From: Paraphysomonas bandaiensis
Taxonomy: Eukaryota; Chrysophyceae
Direction: 5' to 3'
NCBI GenBank assembly: GCA_965644295.1
Contig: CBFFRP010000398.1
Coordinates: 50,649 to 114,648 of the forward strand
DNA: 64,000 nt
The notes beneath the pieces were generated by a model. It made no database searches. It saw only the letters and a list, made by a program, of their open reading frames with translations, and was not told the DNA's origin. The translations under genes were made by a program, and so were the position numbers. Below, piece after piece: positions 24,009 to 36,031 of this stretch. Positions within the stretch are counted from its first letter, which is position 1. Every line of letters starts with the position of its first letter.

Positions 24009-25258
24009 ATGTTCGTACGTTGCTCACGAATTGGTTCGATTCATGTGAGGCGTCAGGCCCGCAGCAATATGTCCACTATCGGGTTTATAGGGCTCGGTCA
24101 TATGGTACCTACTAACTGCTATATGAATATATATACTAACACCGCATACTTACGCAGGGATCGAAAATGGTTAATTATCTTCTCCTTTAAACGAAATATG
24201 ATTGAGGTGTTACTTATCTTGCAGGTTGCGAATATATCTAACGACGGACACGATTTGGTTGTGTATGATGCTAACCCCGATGCTGCCACTCAACTTGCAT
24301 CGCCTAAAGTCACTCCAGCGGTATCCTCGTCATGTGTGTTGCGGAATCTCTTCATGTTAATTTTTGTATTGTAGGTGAGTGTAGAAGAAGTTGCATCACA
24401 GTGCTCAACAATTATTTCTATGCTCCCGAATGATGCTGCCGTCAATGCTGTGTCAGCTGATATACTTAAGCACAGCCCTTCGGGAACTCTGCATATTGGG
24501 TGTTCCACGGTGTCCCCTACTACCTCTCGGAGGTTGGCTATGGAATATGCGAATGCGGGGAAATGTTTTGTGGCCTCCCCTGTGTTTGCGCGACCAGATG
24601 GACTCCAGCGTCGACAAGCAGTGTGGATGATCGCAGGGGACGAACAGGGGCGCAAGACTGCAGCAGGGCTATTGGAAAGCAGTGGACAGGTGGTGGACTA
24701 TGGATCGGATGTAGGCTCTGCGAACGTTGTGAAGCTTTGTGGAAATTTCCTCATTGCCGTAAGTTATTTCAGTCGAACCGAAATAGTGTTGTAATATCGA
24801 TGTAGTCTAGTATAGAGGCAATATCAGAGGCGATGGCACTCTCTGAGAAGCATGGCGTTGACCGTACAGAAGTTATGAAGCTTCTGTCTTCTACCATATT
24901 TGACTGCCTTATATACAAGGTCACCTTCCATTCGTACGATAAATCTGTTGGTAAAGGTGTTTGTGTTTAGGGTTACGGACAGCGCGTGTCGGAGCGGGAT
25001 CATAGGCCTGGTGGGTTCTCACTTGAGCTTGGCCTAAAGGACGTGTCTTTGGTTTCCCAAGCAGCAAGGGAGGCGGACACCCCTATGCCGTTTTTGTCCG
25101 TTCTTTTAGACCGCTTTACATCTGCCAAAGCACGAGGAAGGGGACAGTTCGACTGGTCGGCAATAGGACTCAGCGCTGGGGAGGATGCAGGAATTGACCT
25201 AGCGTCTGATATTGCCAAGAATAAGAAGGCGGTTGAAACTGGTGATGTGTATAAATAA
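24009..25258 (+). CDS. Beta-hydroxyacid dehydrogenase (3-hydroxyisobutyrate dehydrogenase family)
   Basis: Six exons (24009-24104, 24158-24169, 24225-24320, 24375-24758, 24806-24919, 24971-25258) give 329 residues. The family oxidises or reduces short hydroxyacids with NAD(P). Signatures: Rossmann loop GFIGLGHMGSKM, beta-strand end VVYDANP, substrate loop CSTVSPTTSRR, and catalytic-region SANVVKLCGN with the conserved lysine. The second exon is only 12 nt (GSKM); without it the nucleotide-binding helix would be broken. The N-terminus before the Rossmann fold is Arg-rich with no acidic residues, fitting a mitochondrial presequence. STVSPTTS is shared by HIBADH and GLYR1-type glyoxylate/succinic-semialdehyde reductases, so the exact substrate is open. 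Confidence 0.88.
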
Positions 25259-25839
25259 ACACGCTGCACGTTAGTCTAAAGCAATAGTCGTGGGGTAATA
25301 TATTCACAGAAATGTGGGCATGTGGTGCAAGAAATCTAATTTGAATATACTTTTTCAAATAAAATGTCGCAGGGTTCCATTATCAGATCAGGGTCGCACA
25401 TATATTATAGGAGTCGTATTTATAAATCGTAGATAACTAGTATACTAGTACTATACAACATACATTAATAAATATGATAGATGATACCATATTTTGGAGC
25501 AATCTACGGCCAAGCTTAAGGTAATAACGCTGCTCTTCAATTTTATGACCATAGTATCTCCGAAATAGAAGAATTTCGAAAATGCTTTTTGTCATGTTGT
25601 GTGTGTGAAATGACAGAGCGATGATTAAGACCACCAATTGAAGCATAAAGCACAGAGGAACTAAAATACTGACACATTATAAATCCGTACAGCACATTGT
25701 ACACTATATTAATTATGTCACATGTCAATTCTGCCGTAAAACCATTCTATTGCAAGAGTAGCTGATGTGCAACTGACTCATAAGTTCTATTTATTGAAGT
25801 AAACAATGCCCTGATATATCAACGAGATCATGATGTCGT
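25259..25839. other. AT-rich spacer between convergent genes
   Basis: This spacer lies between the 3' ends of the dehydrogenase and omega-amidase genes and must contain both 3' UTRs. I see nothing else in it. Confidence 0.5.
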
Positions 25840-26862
25840 TTAATTAGGATTTGAGGTTTTGAGCTGGTAAAGATCGTCTCTCTTCTGGAACCAGCAGGGG
25901 ATGCTTTGTCGCATGTCCTCCAGTGGGCCGAGATCGACCTCAGCAGACACGATTTGGTCCCTTTCCTCTGCATCACACAAGACCTCTCCCCAGGGGCTAA
26001 CAACCATACTGTGACCCCAAGCAATGTAAGAGGAACTCTCGTCCCGAGCAGGAGAGCACATCGCCACGTAAACCTGGTACAAACCTTAGATCAACTACAG
26101 CTACCAGTCGGGCTAGTGATGTTTGCAGCAGTATAATACCTATCAAAATATTACAGTTGGCATACCTGGTTATCAACAGCTCTTGCACGCTGTAGAAGCT
26201 CCCAATGAGCGGGCCCGGTGACCATATTGAATGCACCCGGGTAGATCATCATCACAGCACCACGCTGGCGCATCGCAGTGGCCAGCTCTGGAAACCTCAC
26301 GTCGTAACATATTCCAACTCCCAGCCCACCCCATCTACAAGTCGAATATATAAAATGTGTAGGAAATTAGAAATGTGACTTACGGAGTGTCAACAACAGT
26401 GATACTGTCACCTGCTGTCAGGGAGTCCGACTCCTTAAATTTAATTTTTCCTGGCACATCGATGTCAAACAGGTGAACTTTCCTGTGCTTCCCCACAATT
26501 TCTCCCTCTGGGTTGACTACAATGCATGTGTTATATATCTTGCGACCAGAGTCTAGATCCTCTAGTTCAGGAACAGAGCCGCCCACTAGCCATAGCCCGA
26601 GATTCTTGGCCTCAGTACATAACATCGACGCAGAGGGGCTGAGTGTCGGATCAGGAGTCTCTCCTAGTCGAGGAACTACCTCAGCATACTCAGGAAAGCA
26701 TAGTGTTGAGTATGGACAGTTCCAGCATTCAGGTAACACAACTAAATGAGATCCTAAAGCCTTCGCGTTCTCCAGAGCCCCCTTAGCTCGAGATATATTG
26801 AGAAGCTTATCCTTTCCAACACTAATCTGAAGAAGAGATAACTTTAATTTACGAAGTGCCAT
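25840..26862 (-). CDS. NIT2: Omega-amidase / nitrilase-family hydrolase (Nit2-type)
   Basis: Three exons (26384-26862, 26166-26334, 25840-26073) encode 293 residues. The catalytic triad of the nitrilase superfamily is visible: E45 in [10 protein letters not shown]128 in [12 protein letters not shown] and C169 in [12 protein letters not shown]. The [19 protein letters not shown] block is typical of Nit2/omega-amidase, which hydrolyses alpha-ketoglutaramate and alpha-ketosuccinamate. No clear targeting peptide is seen, so a cytosolic location is likely. Length and motif order match the family. Introns are 49 nt and about 92 nt; the final exon starts [12 protein letters not shown]. Confidence 0.93.
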
Positions 26863-28886
26863 ATTCGTAATAGATCACGAGGGTATGCTACGACTTACTG
26901 TCTGCACTGTGTGGCAAGTGAGAACTCCATACACACATACATACATAAGAACAGTGAGATCCAAGCAACCATATTCCATATACAGGTACATACAGTACAA
27001 ATACTGGCAGTTCTGTGTGGAGGAATATGTCGATTCAACAAAAAAATCGACCTTTTTTTCGTTATTAGTGAAATATATCGTCATCAAAAAACACCATGCA
27101 TCGAAAAAGCCTGGATTTTTTTGCAATCGATATACAGTGTAGTGAGTATACGATATCTAGATATCTCTCTGCTCCAGCACCCTTTGCACTGCATATGATA
27201 CACTTGTCATAGTCATATGCTCAAACAATGATACATTTCACATAAACACACTGGGTTACCAATAGAACATGCTATTCTGGAGGTGTGGGGTCCAACCTCT
27301 ACAAGTTTTGGTGGGAATTCGCTTGTAAGATTGCAATTGTTATCCTGCATCAAAATTCACAGTTATGGAGAGCTCCTGAACTGACTGTGAGGTACATAGC
27401 AGAGACCAGTTGCTGAAAACAATGTTGTGATATAGCAAAGATGAGACTGTGAGTTCTGATTCTGGATTCATTAATAAACGGTCAAGAAATATGCACAGGT
27501 CACTATAGGAGGACATGACCCAAATTGTCCCTTCCTTGTTACACTTAATGACCCACATACCCCCAATTCAAAGAATCGTGATCATTCTTAATATTTGAGT
27601 GATATGAAAACTTGATACGGAGTTTCATCATTGTTTTGTTGGAATTACGTTCTTTCATAGCTCTTCGTTGTATAGACGGATGGCCCCAAAACCCGTACAA
27701 CCACGGGTGTAGTTGTCCTATGTTGCAGTAAACTTTACCTCAATGACTGTTGATGATATTTTATAATGGTTTGATTAATATAAGTAATCTTTGATGAAAT
27801 ATTAAGGCCATATTGAATGGAATTGCTACTTTGCAGATGCAATATAATACGCACCGATGTCACTTGTGACGCAATGTCGTATGATATGCTACCAATCAAA
27901 TTGGATGTTTGTAGTGAGTTATTATAACTAATTTAATATCATTTTCATGTTCATGTCATTATGTCTTTCATTGTTGGTCTGGAATTGTGATTATATATAG
28001 ATAACTTATGTGACCGTGTAAATATGGTGCACAGGAAGTAACAGCCAGAAAACAGTAAAATCAACGAGGTTAGGACGCACAACAGGTGAGTCAGCGGCAC
28101 TTCATATGGATATTCAATTGCTGTCTACTTCAACTTGTCGCAAACAATATGGCGACAGCTTTCAGCGGCACGGCTGGCTCACCTGTTATTTGGTGTACCA
28201 CTATCCCCCTACCAGTGGAAACGCCACGGTGCCGCCTCTGCCAGCTTCTTCTCTGCTCCAGGCCCAACTAGCGGCCCTCTATGTTTATTCCAAACAAAGA
28301 ATCGCATAAAAAGAAGAGTGTCTCTATCATTCCCACGGCGAGGGCGCCAGTGATCGAGTACTGCAGTGAGATATGTTCCGCACTACCAGTGCATCATGTC
28401 AGTCGCTATGCAGTTGAATATACTACTGCTCCAGGGCACCTAAGCAATCATCTTTATCTTGACATCACAGTCCTACGCCACATACATATATACATACCTA
28501 CGTGTCATATATTCAACCGATATCTCATGGAATTCAGATTCACAATATGTGGTACTTGGTCGATTTCATGAACACACTGAATCCTGAAATTGGAGTACTT
28601 GAAGCTTCCGATCTGGACAGGTTCTTTAATTTTAGATGATGGAGTGACTTGTTTGGAAACACAGATTGCTGCCTTTGTCAGCTGAGGAGTGCTCTCCTTC
28701 AAGTGAAGTACAGCACATCTGCGAACTAATAGATTTTTGCCAATTATACTGTGAGGTATAGAATATTGAACCAGTAATTTCAATTTACGTGTCAAGCTAT
28801 GACACAATTGGATGGTTTACTAAGTTAACTTGACGTGTATTCACTCATTAAGTTTGTTATCTCCTCTCATTTATCAATTTCATGTT
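26863..28886. other. 2-kb spacer without recognisable genes
   Basis: This AT-rich region contains only short open frames. Several frames overlap at 28086-28353 in a slightly less AT-rich patch, but they lack domains and mutually exclude each other. It ends at the target duplication of the hAT MITE. Confidence 0.4.
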
Positions 28887-28894
28887 ATCTCTAC

Positions 28895-29017
28895 CAGGGC
28901 CTGGTAACCATTAATGGTAATGGTCATTATAATTGCCGGGACATTTTTCATTAATGCCATTACAATTGCCGGGAACTGGACTACCATTAATGGGCCATTA
29001 ATGGTTATCAGGCCCTG
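28895..29017. mobile_element. hAT-type MITE, 123 bp, with 8-bp target duplication
   Basis: The element is bounded by 23-bp terminal inverted repeats beginning CAGGGCCTG and running into AACCATTAATGG; the two ends differ at one position. It is flanked by a perfect 8-bp direct repeat, ATCTCTAC, at 28887-28894 and 29018-29025. An 8-bp duplication with CAG termini is typical of the hAT superfamily. It has no coding capacity and is filled with ATTAATG and AATTGCCGGGA words. Confidence 0.9.
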
Positions 29018-29060
29018 ATCTCTACGACCAATCATTTCTCGTACGATCTTACATTGTCAC

Positions 29061-30669
29061 CAGACTTGCGTAACCATTAATGGTAATGGCCATTAATGGC
29101 CATTAATGGCCTTCCCCCATAAAATGGAAAAAAAGCAATTCATTAATGGCCATAAAAATGGGGGAGAGATGTAGTGCCCATTAATGGCCATTAATGGCAA
29201 TATCCATTAGTTAGTATCCTGTCAGCATCATGTAAGAATACGTGACAAGCCACGACCTTCCGGTGCATTATTAGTTATTAATATATTATATACGTATTTA
29301 AGTCATTTAAACAATCTGTTTTAAGAATTCATATAAATTCTATTGATGTGATAACATCACAATCATGTTGTGAATGTTAACATGAATTGATTGTACCACC
29401 TTCTTTTCTAGTTTTAAATTCACAGCCCAGCCACTTGTCAGCATAAGCAATAAGAACTTTATGTAATATATTATAATACAAAAAGGTAAAGATATGTAAA
29501 GACTGTGAGTATATAGTGTATAAGCAATAAACGGAGACGTTTAAACCCTAATTTAAACGAGAAGAAATTACAACACGAGTGGCTCGATCATATTTGCAAT
29601 GTGTAGGTGGCAACGCATATATAATGTAATGAACAATATTGCATTTTTAATACTTATTAAATCGCCATTTGCTCCTGTGGCTGCTTATGCTGCTTGTCTT
29701 AGGAATGACACACGCTGGAACTCTGTCCATCATTCATGGAAGCGGTATTTGTTACTTTCTCCTGTGTTGACTTGTGAAAATTTTAATGACGATGTTACTG
29801 ACTTACTACCTTCTGTACCACAGCACCGACGGATCGCGCAAGTAACATCAGACCTTGCTAAGTGCAACGAAGTCGCATTGATGCTGCAGAAATCGTCTGT
29901 AGATCATTATGTTGTGCGTAGCATGTTCGACAAACTTATTGAAAACTTTCCAGATATGGAACAGTATCTTTTTGCTAGTGCTACCATTACAACTGACCCA
30001 TTATTCGAGAGAGCTGTTGTGAAGATCCAAAGCCAACTGGAGAATACTCTGACTGTTGCAGAATCTAAAACCGTTAAGGGCTATCTCCTTGCGGCTCATA
30101 AGGATGACGATAGCAGTGGCGATGATGAAACGGGGGAAACAGGAGGATTTGCTGTGGATATAGTGAGAGAAGCTGTGGCAAAAAAGGCAAAGAACAGCAG
30201 GAGAGCTACTAAATATCGCTCCATGAATCATTTGGTGACGACTTCCAATATTGTTGAGCGATTATTTAGCAGAGCAAAACTTATTATGAGAGACCAGCGC
30301 AAGCTAATGGAACCCCAACATTTGGAGCTGCTACTCTTTTTGCGTTGCAACAAATTCTTATGGAACGAAGTTACCATTGATGATATTATAGTTGCTGATG
30401 ATGTTTAAGAATATTGTTCGCATTAGCTATCTGACCTGACTGTAACATGGGAACGAACTGCTCATCATTGCTGTTAAATAGCTAGTACTTAGTCTAATTA
30501 TTAACACTTTCCATTTACTTCTTTCTAAAAAGCAATAAAGCAATAGTAATCAAACCATAAATGGTCCATTAATGGCCATAAAAATGGTGGGATTTTTAAA
30601 ATTAATGGCCATAAAAATGGGGGAAGCGATGCGTCGCCATTAATGGCCATTAATGGTTACGCAAGCCTG
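29061..30669. mobile_element. hAT transposon, 1609 bp, with 8-bp target duplication
   Basis: Terminal inverted repeats of 23 bp, beginning CAGACTTGCG at the left and CAGGCTTGCG (reverse complement) at the right, continue into AACCATTAATGG. They are flanked by a perfect 8-bp direct repeat ATTGTCAC at 29053-29060 and 30670-30677. Subterminal regions on both sides hold several copies of the self-complementary word CCATTAATGG and of GGCCATAAAAATGG, likely transposase-binding sites. The element carries a partial transposase ORF and lies only 43 bp from the related MITE. Confidence 0.95.
29599..30408 (+). CDS. hAT transposase, C-terminal part
   Basis: A 269-codon frame inside the hAT element. The C-terminal half carries the hAT dimerisation signature: after a basic KKAKNSRRATKYR segment come TTSNIVERLFSRAKLIMRDQ and EPQHLELLLFLRCNKFLW. 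An earlier part (CLRNDTRWNSVHHSWKRYL) matches the conserved NDTRW-type block. Full hAT transposases are usually 600 residues or more with an N-terminal BED zinc finger and DDE residues; those parts are missing, and the 500 bp upstream inside the element show no substitute. The element is therefore probably internally deleted and non-autonomous. Confidence 0.85.
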   Translation: MCRWQRIYNVMNNIAFLILIKSPFAPVAAYAACLRNDTRWNSVHHSWKRYLLLSPVLTCENFNDDVTDLLPSVPQHRRIAQVTSDLAKCNEVALMLQKSSVDHYVVRSMFDKLIENFPDMEQYLFASATITTDPLFERAVVKIQSQLENTLTVAESKTVKGYLLAAHKDDDSSGDDETGETGGFAVDIVREAVAKKAKNSRRATKYRSMNHLVTTSNIVERLFSRAKLIMRDQRKLMEPQHLELLLFLRCNKFLWNEVTIDDIIVADDV

Positions 30670-30677
30670 ATTGTCAC

Positions 30678-31284
30678 TATCTTGTATGATCAATATATTA
30701 TATTCAGTTTCATTACTACAGTAGCTATCATGTTGTTATTTCTCATAATACTGTTAACCACTACCCACTACTGTATTCTTTGCCTAACGGTCATAATTCC
30801 AATACCTTAGAATTGCAGATTTTAGTTGCTCCAAAACAGCAAAACTCAACATTACGGTCTAAGATCTAAGAAGTTCACTATTTTAATATCTCGTGAAGGA
30901 TTAGCAGGACCACTCAACAATATATTATATAATAGCAAACACCTTGTGCATTGTACACATTACTAACAGGGCGCACTTCATTTGAGTCGAGTTAGAATTG
31001 ACTGTTTTTTCATTCATATCAACAGCGTTTTCCATTTTTTGTGCAATGATGATATAATTTAACGAGCAAAACAATATATTCTACAATATGTTGCTATAAA
31101 ATATATTGTCCCTTAGCCCTTCCTTAAACTAAACCGTTTTTGAAAATAGGCTTATCTGAGAAACAATGGAGTACACATTGCTAATAATATTCGCCAACAA
31201 TAACATGACCATGAAAACATATTTCCTTTCTCTGCCTACTTAGGGTTCACCTACATACCTAACAACACTTAATCCAGAGAACAA
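30678..31284. other. AT-rich spacer
   Basis: AT-rich sequence between the hAT insertion and the 3' end of the PH-domain gene. I see no gene, repeat or RNA signature. Confidence 0.5.
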
Positions 31285-34200
31285 TTAAAGCATAACGTTA
31301 TCCTCCCCAATCAGTCTGCCGATCTTGTCGACAATAGTTCCACCACCAGGGCTATTAGCAACTTCGCGCCAACCCTTCACAAAGTCATTGTGATAGAGGC
31401 AACCATTGTTGTCCTTGTCGAACCTACGTACAGGAATATCACACACGTTCAGAGAAAAAACTTATGGTAACGATATGCAACACTACATAAGCAGAGCTTT
31501 CCACATTAAACGTACTTTTGAAACATCTGCATCTCCTTGAATAGGTTGCCCTTCTCACCCGTGATGAGGCGGAATATGGTGCTGAACTGCATCGGATTCA
31601 ACGAGGGCTCATTGTCGTCCACCCGACGCGCGTATGAATGGAAGCAGCGCTCCAGTTGTTCGTCGGTGGTAATTGATCCCTCGGCGGTCACACGACTACG
31701 TTCGGCCTCTTTCTCAAGCCTCTCCGCCCGTGTACCCAGCTTACGGCCCATATCCTTGAGAGACGGACGACGACTACCCAGGGTGCGACCGGTGGATCCA
31801 GACACATCAGTCGACATAGAAGCTCCAGCAGTTGACGTAGTGGACTCCGCACGCGAACTTCCACCCACAGTCTCCACCTACATATAGTCACATTAGCATG
31901 TATTACTATTAAACCAGAATTATATAAATGCACACGTAAATGGAACGCCACAAACCTCGTGTGCCCCAATGTCGTCATCATCGAAGTCCTCTCCTGCATC
32001 TGCGCCCTCCTCGTCACTATCTGGTGCAAGGTTAACCCCTTCTATCTCTTGTACCAGCTTTTCCTCTTCCTCGGTGGAAGCCGCTGTTGCTGCCATTTCA
32101 GCATCCAATGCCGCTGCCTCCGCAGCAAGTCGAGCATTTTCCTCCTCGACTCGACGTGCCTCCTCCACTTTGAGTCGTTCCAGAAGACGTCGCGCCTCTT
32201 CCACCTCAGGCCCACAGTATTTGATTGATTGGGCAGTCTCAATAGCTTCCTCCAGTGAAGGAGCCATTTCGTAGGCAATAGCGGAGTTGAGAATGCCCTT
32301 AATCTCCTCAATCATCGCCTTCTCCTTTCGTAGAGCCATCAGCTGGGCTCGTGCATTGTTAATCAAGTTCTGGTCAACAGATGCCTCTTCACCAGCATGG
32401 AGAGCTGATGCCAAGGTGTCACAGTTGTCCATAGTTGCACTCTCCGATGCTACAATCAGGGCATTTTCCGCATCTGCCCGGGCTTGGCGTACAGCTTCTT
32501 CACGGGCTTGCACAGCGGCCAAGTGCTCTTTTGCTTGCACTAGCACAGGAAGATCGCTCTCCACTTCCTCCATGCCCTCCGCCCGCTTAATGGCAGCGGC
32601 TAACGCAGCGCTGTCGTCCTGACTCATCGCAGCAGTCAGCAGGCCACACGCCTCATCCACTGCCTTCTGCTTTCTATCAGCGGCTTCTAGTTTCAATCTC
32701 TCCTCCTCAGCCAGGGCTGCTCTGCGCCGTGCTTCTTCTTCTGCAGCCTTTCGCCGGGCTTCCTCCTCTGCTCTGGCTTTAGCCTCGGCCTCCTCCTTTT
32801 GCCTCTTAGCTTCAGCTTCTTCACGAGCTCTAGCCGCAATCGCTTCTTCCCGGGCCCGCTCTCTCGCCTCCTGCTCCTCTACCCGCTTCCTCTCTATACT
32901 TAGAATGTGGGCACCTCCGTTAGCAATGGCAATAGCGTGATAAAGGGTGGACGCCCAATCCATCATTTCATCCATAGTCACTCCCTGCATCACCAAAGAC
33001 GTGACACCAGAAACCACCCGGAAGCAGAAAAACTTTCCAGTCTCTGCAGATGACATAAGAGATACAGCACTACCCATCAGGGGGACGTCCCCTTTCACAG
33101 GTGCGTCCGGGCTCTCGTTCTCTTTATACACAAGTCGGCCTTCTTCCAATACAAAAAATCGCTCCTTCCAATTTTTCTGTGAGTTGCCCCGGCGTTGTCT
33201 GGAGAGTTTTACCAGATAACCACTCTTCCTTGGTGCCCGTCGGAATCCCAGATGTAGCGGGGGCTTCCAGTTCTTGAGTTTCTCGATGGTCTGCGCATAG
33301 GATTTCAGGATACATGACTCGCCGTTAATAGATGTCAGTGCAGACCCAATCGATACTCCTGTCTCCCTGAAGTTAGATAACTTGACGAGCGCCCACTCTC
33401 CCGATCGCTCCAACACGACACCGAGAGGCTTGTCCTCATGGAACGATACGTCGTAAAATACATCTTCCTCAAGTTTAGACAGAGCGGCCTGTAGTAAAGG
33501 ATCGTCGCTCTCAGGTTGGGAGTTTGCTATAGATGACCGGATAGCATGAATCCATGCAGATGTACTCTCTCTTGAGTCTGACATCACATGTAGTACTTTT
33601 TTAGAAGTCACCAACTCAAACGCATAATGGCCAAGATTGGTCTCGAAAACACTGCAGTTGGGGTGAATCTCGTACAAATCAATCACCTCCATCTGTCCCT
33701 CTGCATTTTTTTCCATGACCAGGATCTCATTGGCTGTTAGAACGAAGTAGTACTCGTCCCATACGTCTCCACCTTTGGGAGGACGCATACGCAATTTCCC
33801 TCTCTTTGTCGCATTTTCGTAAGCATTCTCGATGCGTTCCACCGTCGCTTTCTCAACAGCTGCGAACTTATTCAGTATGCTCATGATGCCCTGCTTCCAG
33901 GCATTATACTCGTGATTATTAGAGTCAAAGCGCAGACCAAGACTACAATAAACAGTGAGAAAACAAAGACAAGCAGTGATAGTACGTACGTGGCGTTCGT
34001 GGAAGTGTCAGTGAGAGTGATACTGTGCTTATCATCGTTGGCTGCGATGGTGGTCTCTGGGGTGAGTTTCATCATTCCCTATATAGCATAATTAAAGCAA
34101 ATATTACAAATGTCCCATGAGGTATAAAGAGCACCTGAATCGCGCTCGTGTGTTCATGATCCTGATGCCAAGTGATGGCAGCATCATGCAATATGAAAAA

Positions 34201-34590
34201 CTTCCGAGATTTTCCTCTATCCACAAGACCGCCTTTCTTAGTAATATACCCCCGAATAGAGTTCTTAGCCTGCATGATAGATTCCTCTATGGCTGCCTTC
34301 CAAGCTGCTCTCTCATCGACATCTTTCGCAGCTACTATGAGTGTATGGAAGGGAGTGGTGACAGTGATACAGAAGGGCTTGCCCGGCATAGTAGACTCTT
34401 CTACAGAGGCTTCAGCAGTGAGTAGAAGATCTCCTTTAGCCTTATCAATAGAGTTATGGTCTACATAGTACGTCATGGTGTTCCCATTGAGCATGAAGTA
34501 TCTCTTCTTCCAGTTACGACCAGAGCCTTTGGCTAACTTGATTAGATAGCCTGATTTCACTATACTCGCCTCTAACTTAACAGCAGACAT
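31285..34590 (-). CDS. Multi-PH, PDZ-like, coiled-coil, EF-hand protein
   Basis: Five exons (34135-34590, 33990-34078, 31956-33942, 31516-31877, 31285-31423) give 1010 residues. Order: PH1 (about 10-105, SGYLIKLAKGSGRNWKKRYF), a second PH (about 114-190, RGYITKKGGLVDRGKSRKFF, split by two introns), a third PH-like block (WDEYYFVLTANEILVMEK), a PDZ-like block (KPLGVVLERSGEWALVKLSN, GSALTSING), a fourth PH (SGYLVKLSRQRRGNSQKNWK), a long Glu/Ala/Arg-rich coiled coil, an acidic stretch, and a C-terminal EF-hand with loop DKDNNGCLYHND. The family likely binds phosphoinositides at membranes and may respond to Ca2+. The in-frame ATG at 34752 was rejected because the intervening peptide is tetranucleotide-repeat junk. 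I do not recognise a named orthologue. Confidence 0.85.
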
Positions 34591-35327
34591 GATGCGGTTA
34601 GTAGAAGGGGTACGGGGTGTGTGTGTTGTTAGTGGAGGGGGAAGTAGACTGACTATATTAGAGTGAGGCAGTGTACTTGTATGTATGTATGTGTGTGTAT
34701 GTATAGTAGTGTGCTGTATACAGACATCTATTAGGATACACATCCAGCCCACATACAGCAGTGTATGTACAGTATATTCTTGGGTACATATCTACATGGA
34801 TCTACTGCTGGATCTACGTGTACAGCAGTCTATAGAAATTCCAAGCACTTTTGGTGCACTGATATGGCGTACGGCAGTATAGCTGCAGACGGTATACCGG
34901 TACATATGCGGCGTACTACTGAAGTACAGTGTACTGCTGTACGCTGTATGTATTTATGACCCGAAACTTCTAGAGTTTTTTTTAGTAAATAGGATACAAA
35001 TACAGTACACAGTATACAGTACATATACATGTATACCGTTGAAGAAATCTGCACTGAATGACATTCATATCTTCAACAGACACACTGAAAATCAGTATAT
35101 TCAAATTTCGTTCTAACAGTTTTTTTTCTCTCTGTACTGTGTACAGCTAGACAGCAGTGTGTGCTGTTGGTATGTACAGCTACATGTACGTCTATATATA
35201 TATGTATGTGTACAGCAGTGTACTGTACGTGTGTATGTGTATGTATGTATATATATGAGGAGATAGCAGCAGAGTGGCCCGCATAACAAGCTGAGAGAGT
35301 TATCACATAACAACACCATCCAAGCAC
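34591..35327. promoter_or_regulatory. Bidirectional upstream region of PH-protein and centrin genes
   Basis: This 737-bp spacer between divergent start codons is dense in GTAC words. It holds TACAGCAGTG at 34754 and 35211, TACTGCTGGA at 34803, TACAGCAGTC at 34821 and TACTGCTGTA at 34932, plus TATG/TGTG tetranucleotide runs near 34678-34705 and 35221-35255. These look like the same motifs seen upstream of other genes. The role is inferred. Confidence 0.4.
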
Positions 35328-36031
35328 ATGTCAAAATCAAGATCAGCCCCTCGACCTGCTCGGGTACATAAGCCCCCCTTACAAGTGCATGACTGTTAAC
35401 CATAGTGTGTATAGGGCCCAAAGATTGAGCTCTCAGATGATCAGAAACTAGAGCTCAGAGAAGCCTTTGAGTTGTTTGATGCCGATAAAACAGGATCAAT
35501 AGACTTACATGAACTGAAGGTTCTCATGCGGGCACTTGGATTTGATGTGAAGAAGCCTGATATTGTCCGTATGGTTCATGATGTGGACCCCAATAATTCA
35601 GGATCTGTAGACTATCCACAATTCTTAGAGATCAGTATGTGTCATGGATTGTTACTGTAGTTTATGTTAATTATGTGGTATAGTGACAGATCGATATGCG
35701 GAAAGAAATCCTGAGGAGGAAATAATAAAGGCTTTCCAGGTTATCTGCACTCATGTAATAGCCCGTCGCAACTTATTGTGTTGTACAGTTGTTTGACGAT
35801 GACCACAGTGGACGTATAAGCTTACGTAACATGAAACGTGTTGCTCGTGAATTGGGCGAGAACTTGAGCGAAGACGAACTGCAGGCCATGATCGATGAGT
35901 TCGACAGAGACCAGGATGGGGAGATATCTGGAGATGAGTTTATGTAAGCATATATATGGCAAAGATTGTTACACTAAATATATCGGCTTTATTTGAATAG
36001 GTATATAATGAAACAGTCCACAATGTACTAA
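35328..36031 (+). CDS. Centrin (caltractin), EF-hand protein
   Basis: Five exons (35328-35363, 35415-35634, 35684-35739, 35789-35943, 36001-36031) encode 165 residues, the usual centrin length. Centrins are Ca2+-binding proteins of centrioles, basal bodies and contractile fibres. A short basic N-terminus ([12 protein letters not shown]) is followed by four EF-hands: loops [36 protein letters not shown] and [12 protein letters not shown]. Loop 3 ends in Asn instead of Glu/Asp and is probably weak or inactive. The linker FDVKKPDI and C-terminal [13 protein letters not shown] match centrin rather than calmodulin. The first exon has only 12 codons; its ATG is supported by the clean splice to [10 protein letters not shown]. 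Confidence 0.95.

Noticed and set aside
28086-28353. Three overlapping plus-strand ORFs
   Set aside because: They overlap in different frames, have no domain, no splice continuity and no codon character.
34591-34752. N-terminal extension of the PH-domain protein from the ATG at 34752
   Set aside because: The added residues are HTYI/THT-type translation of simple repeats in the upstream spacer, and a good ATG at 34590 starts directly before the PH domain.
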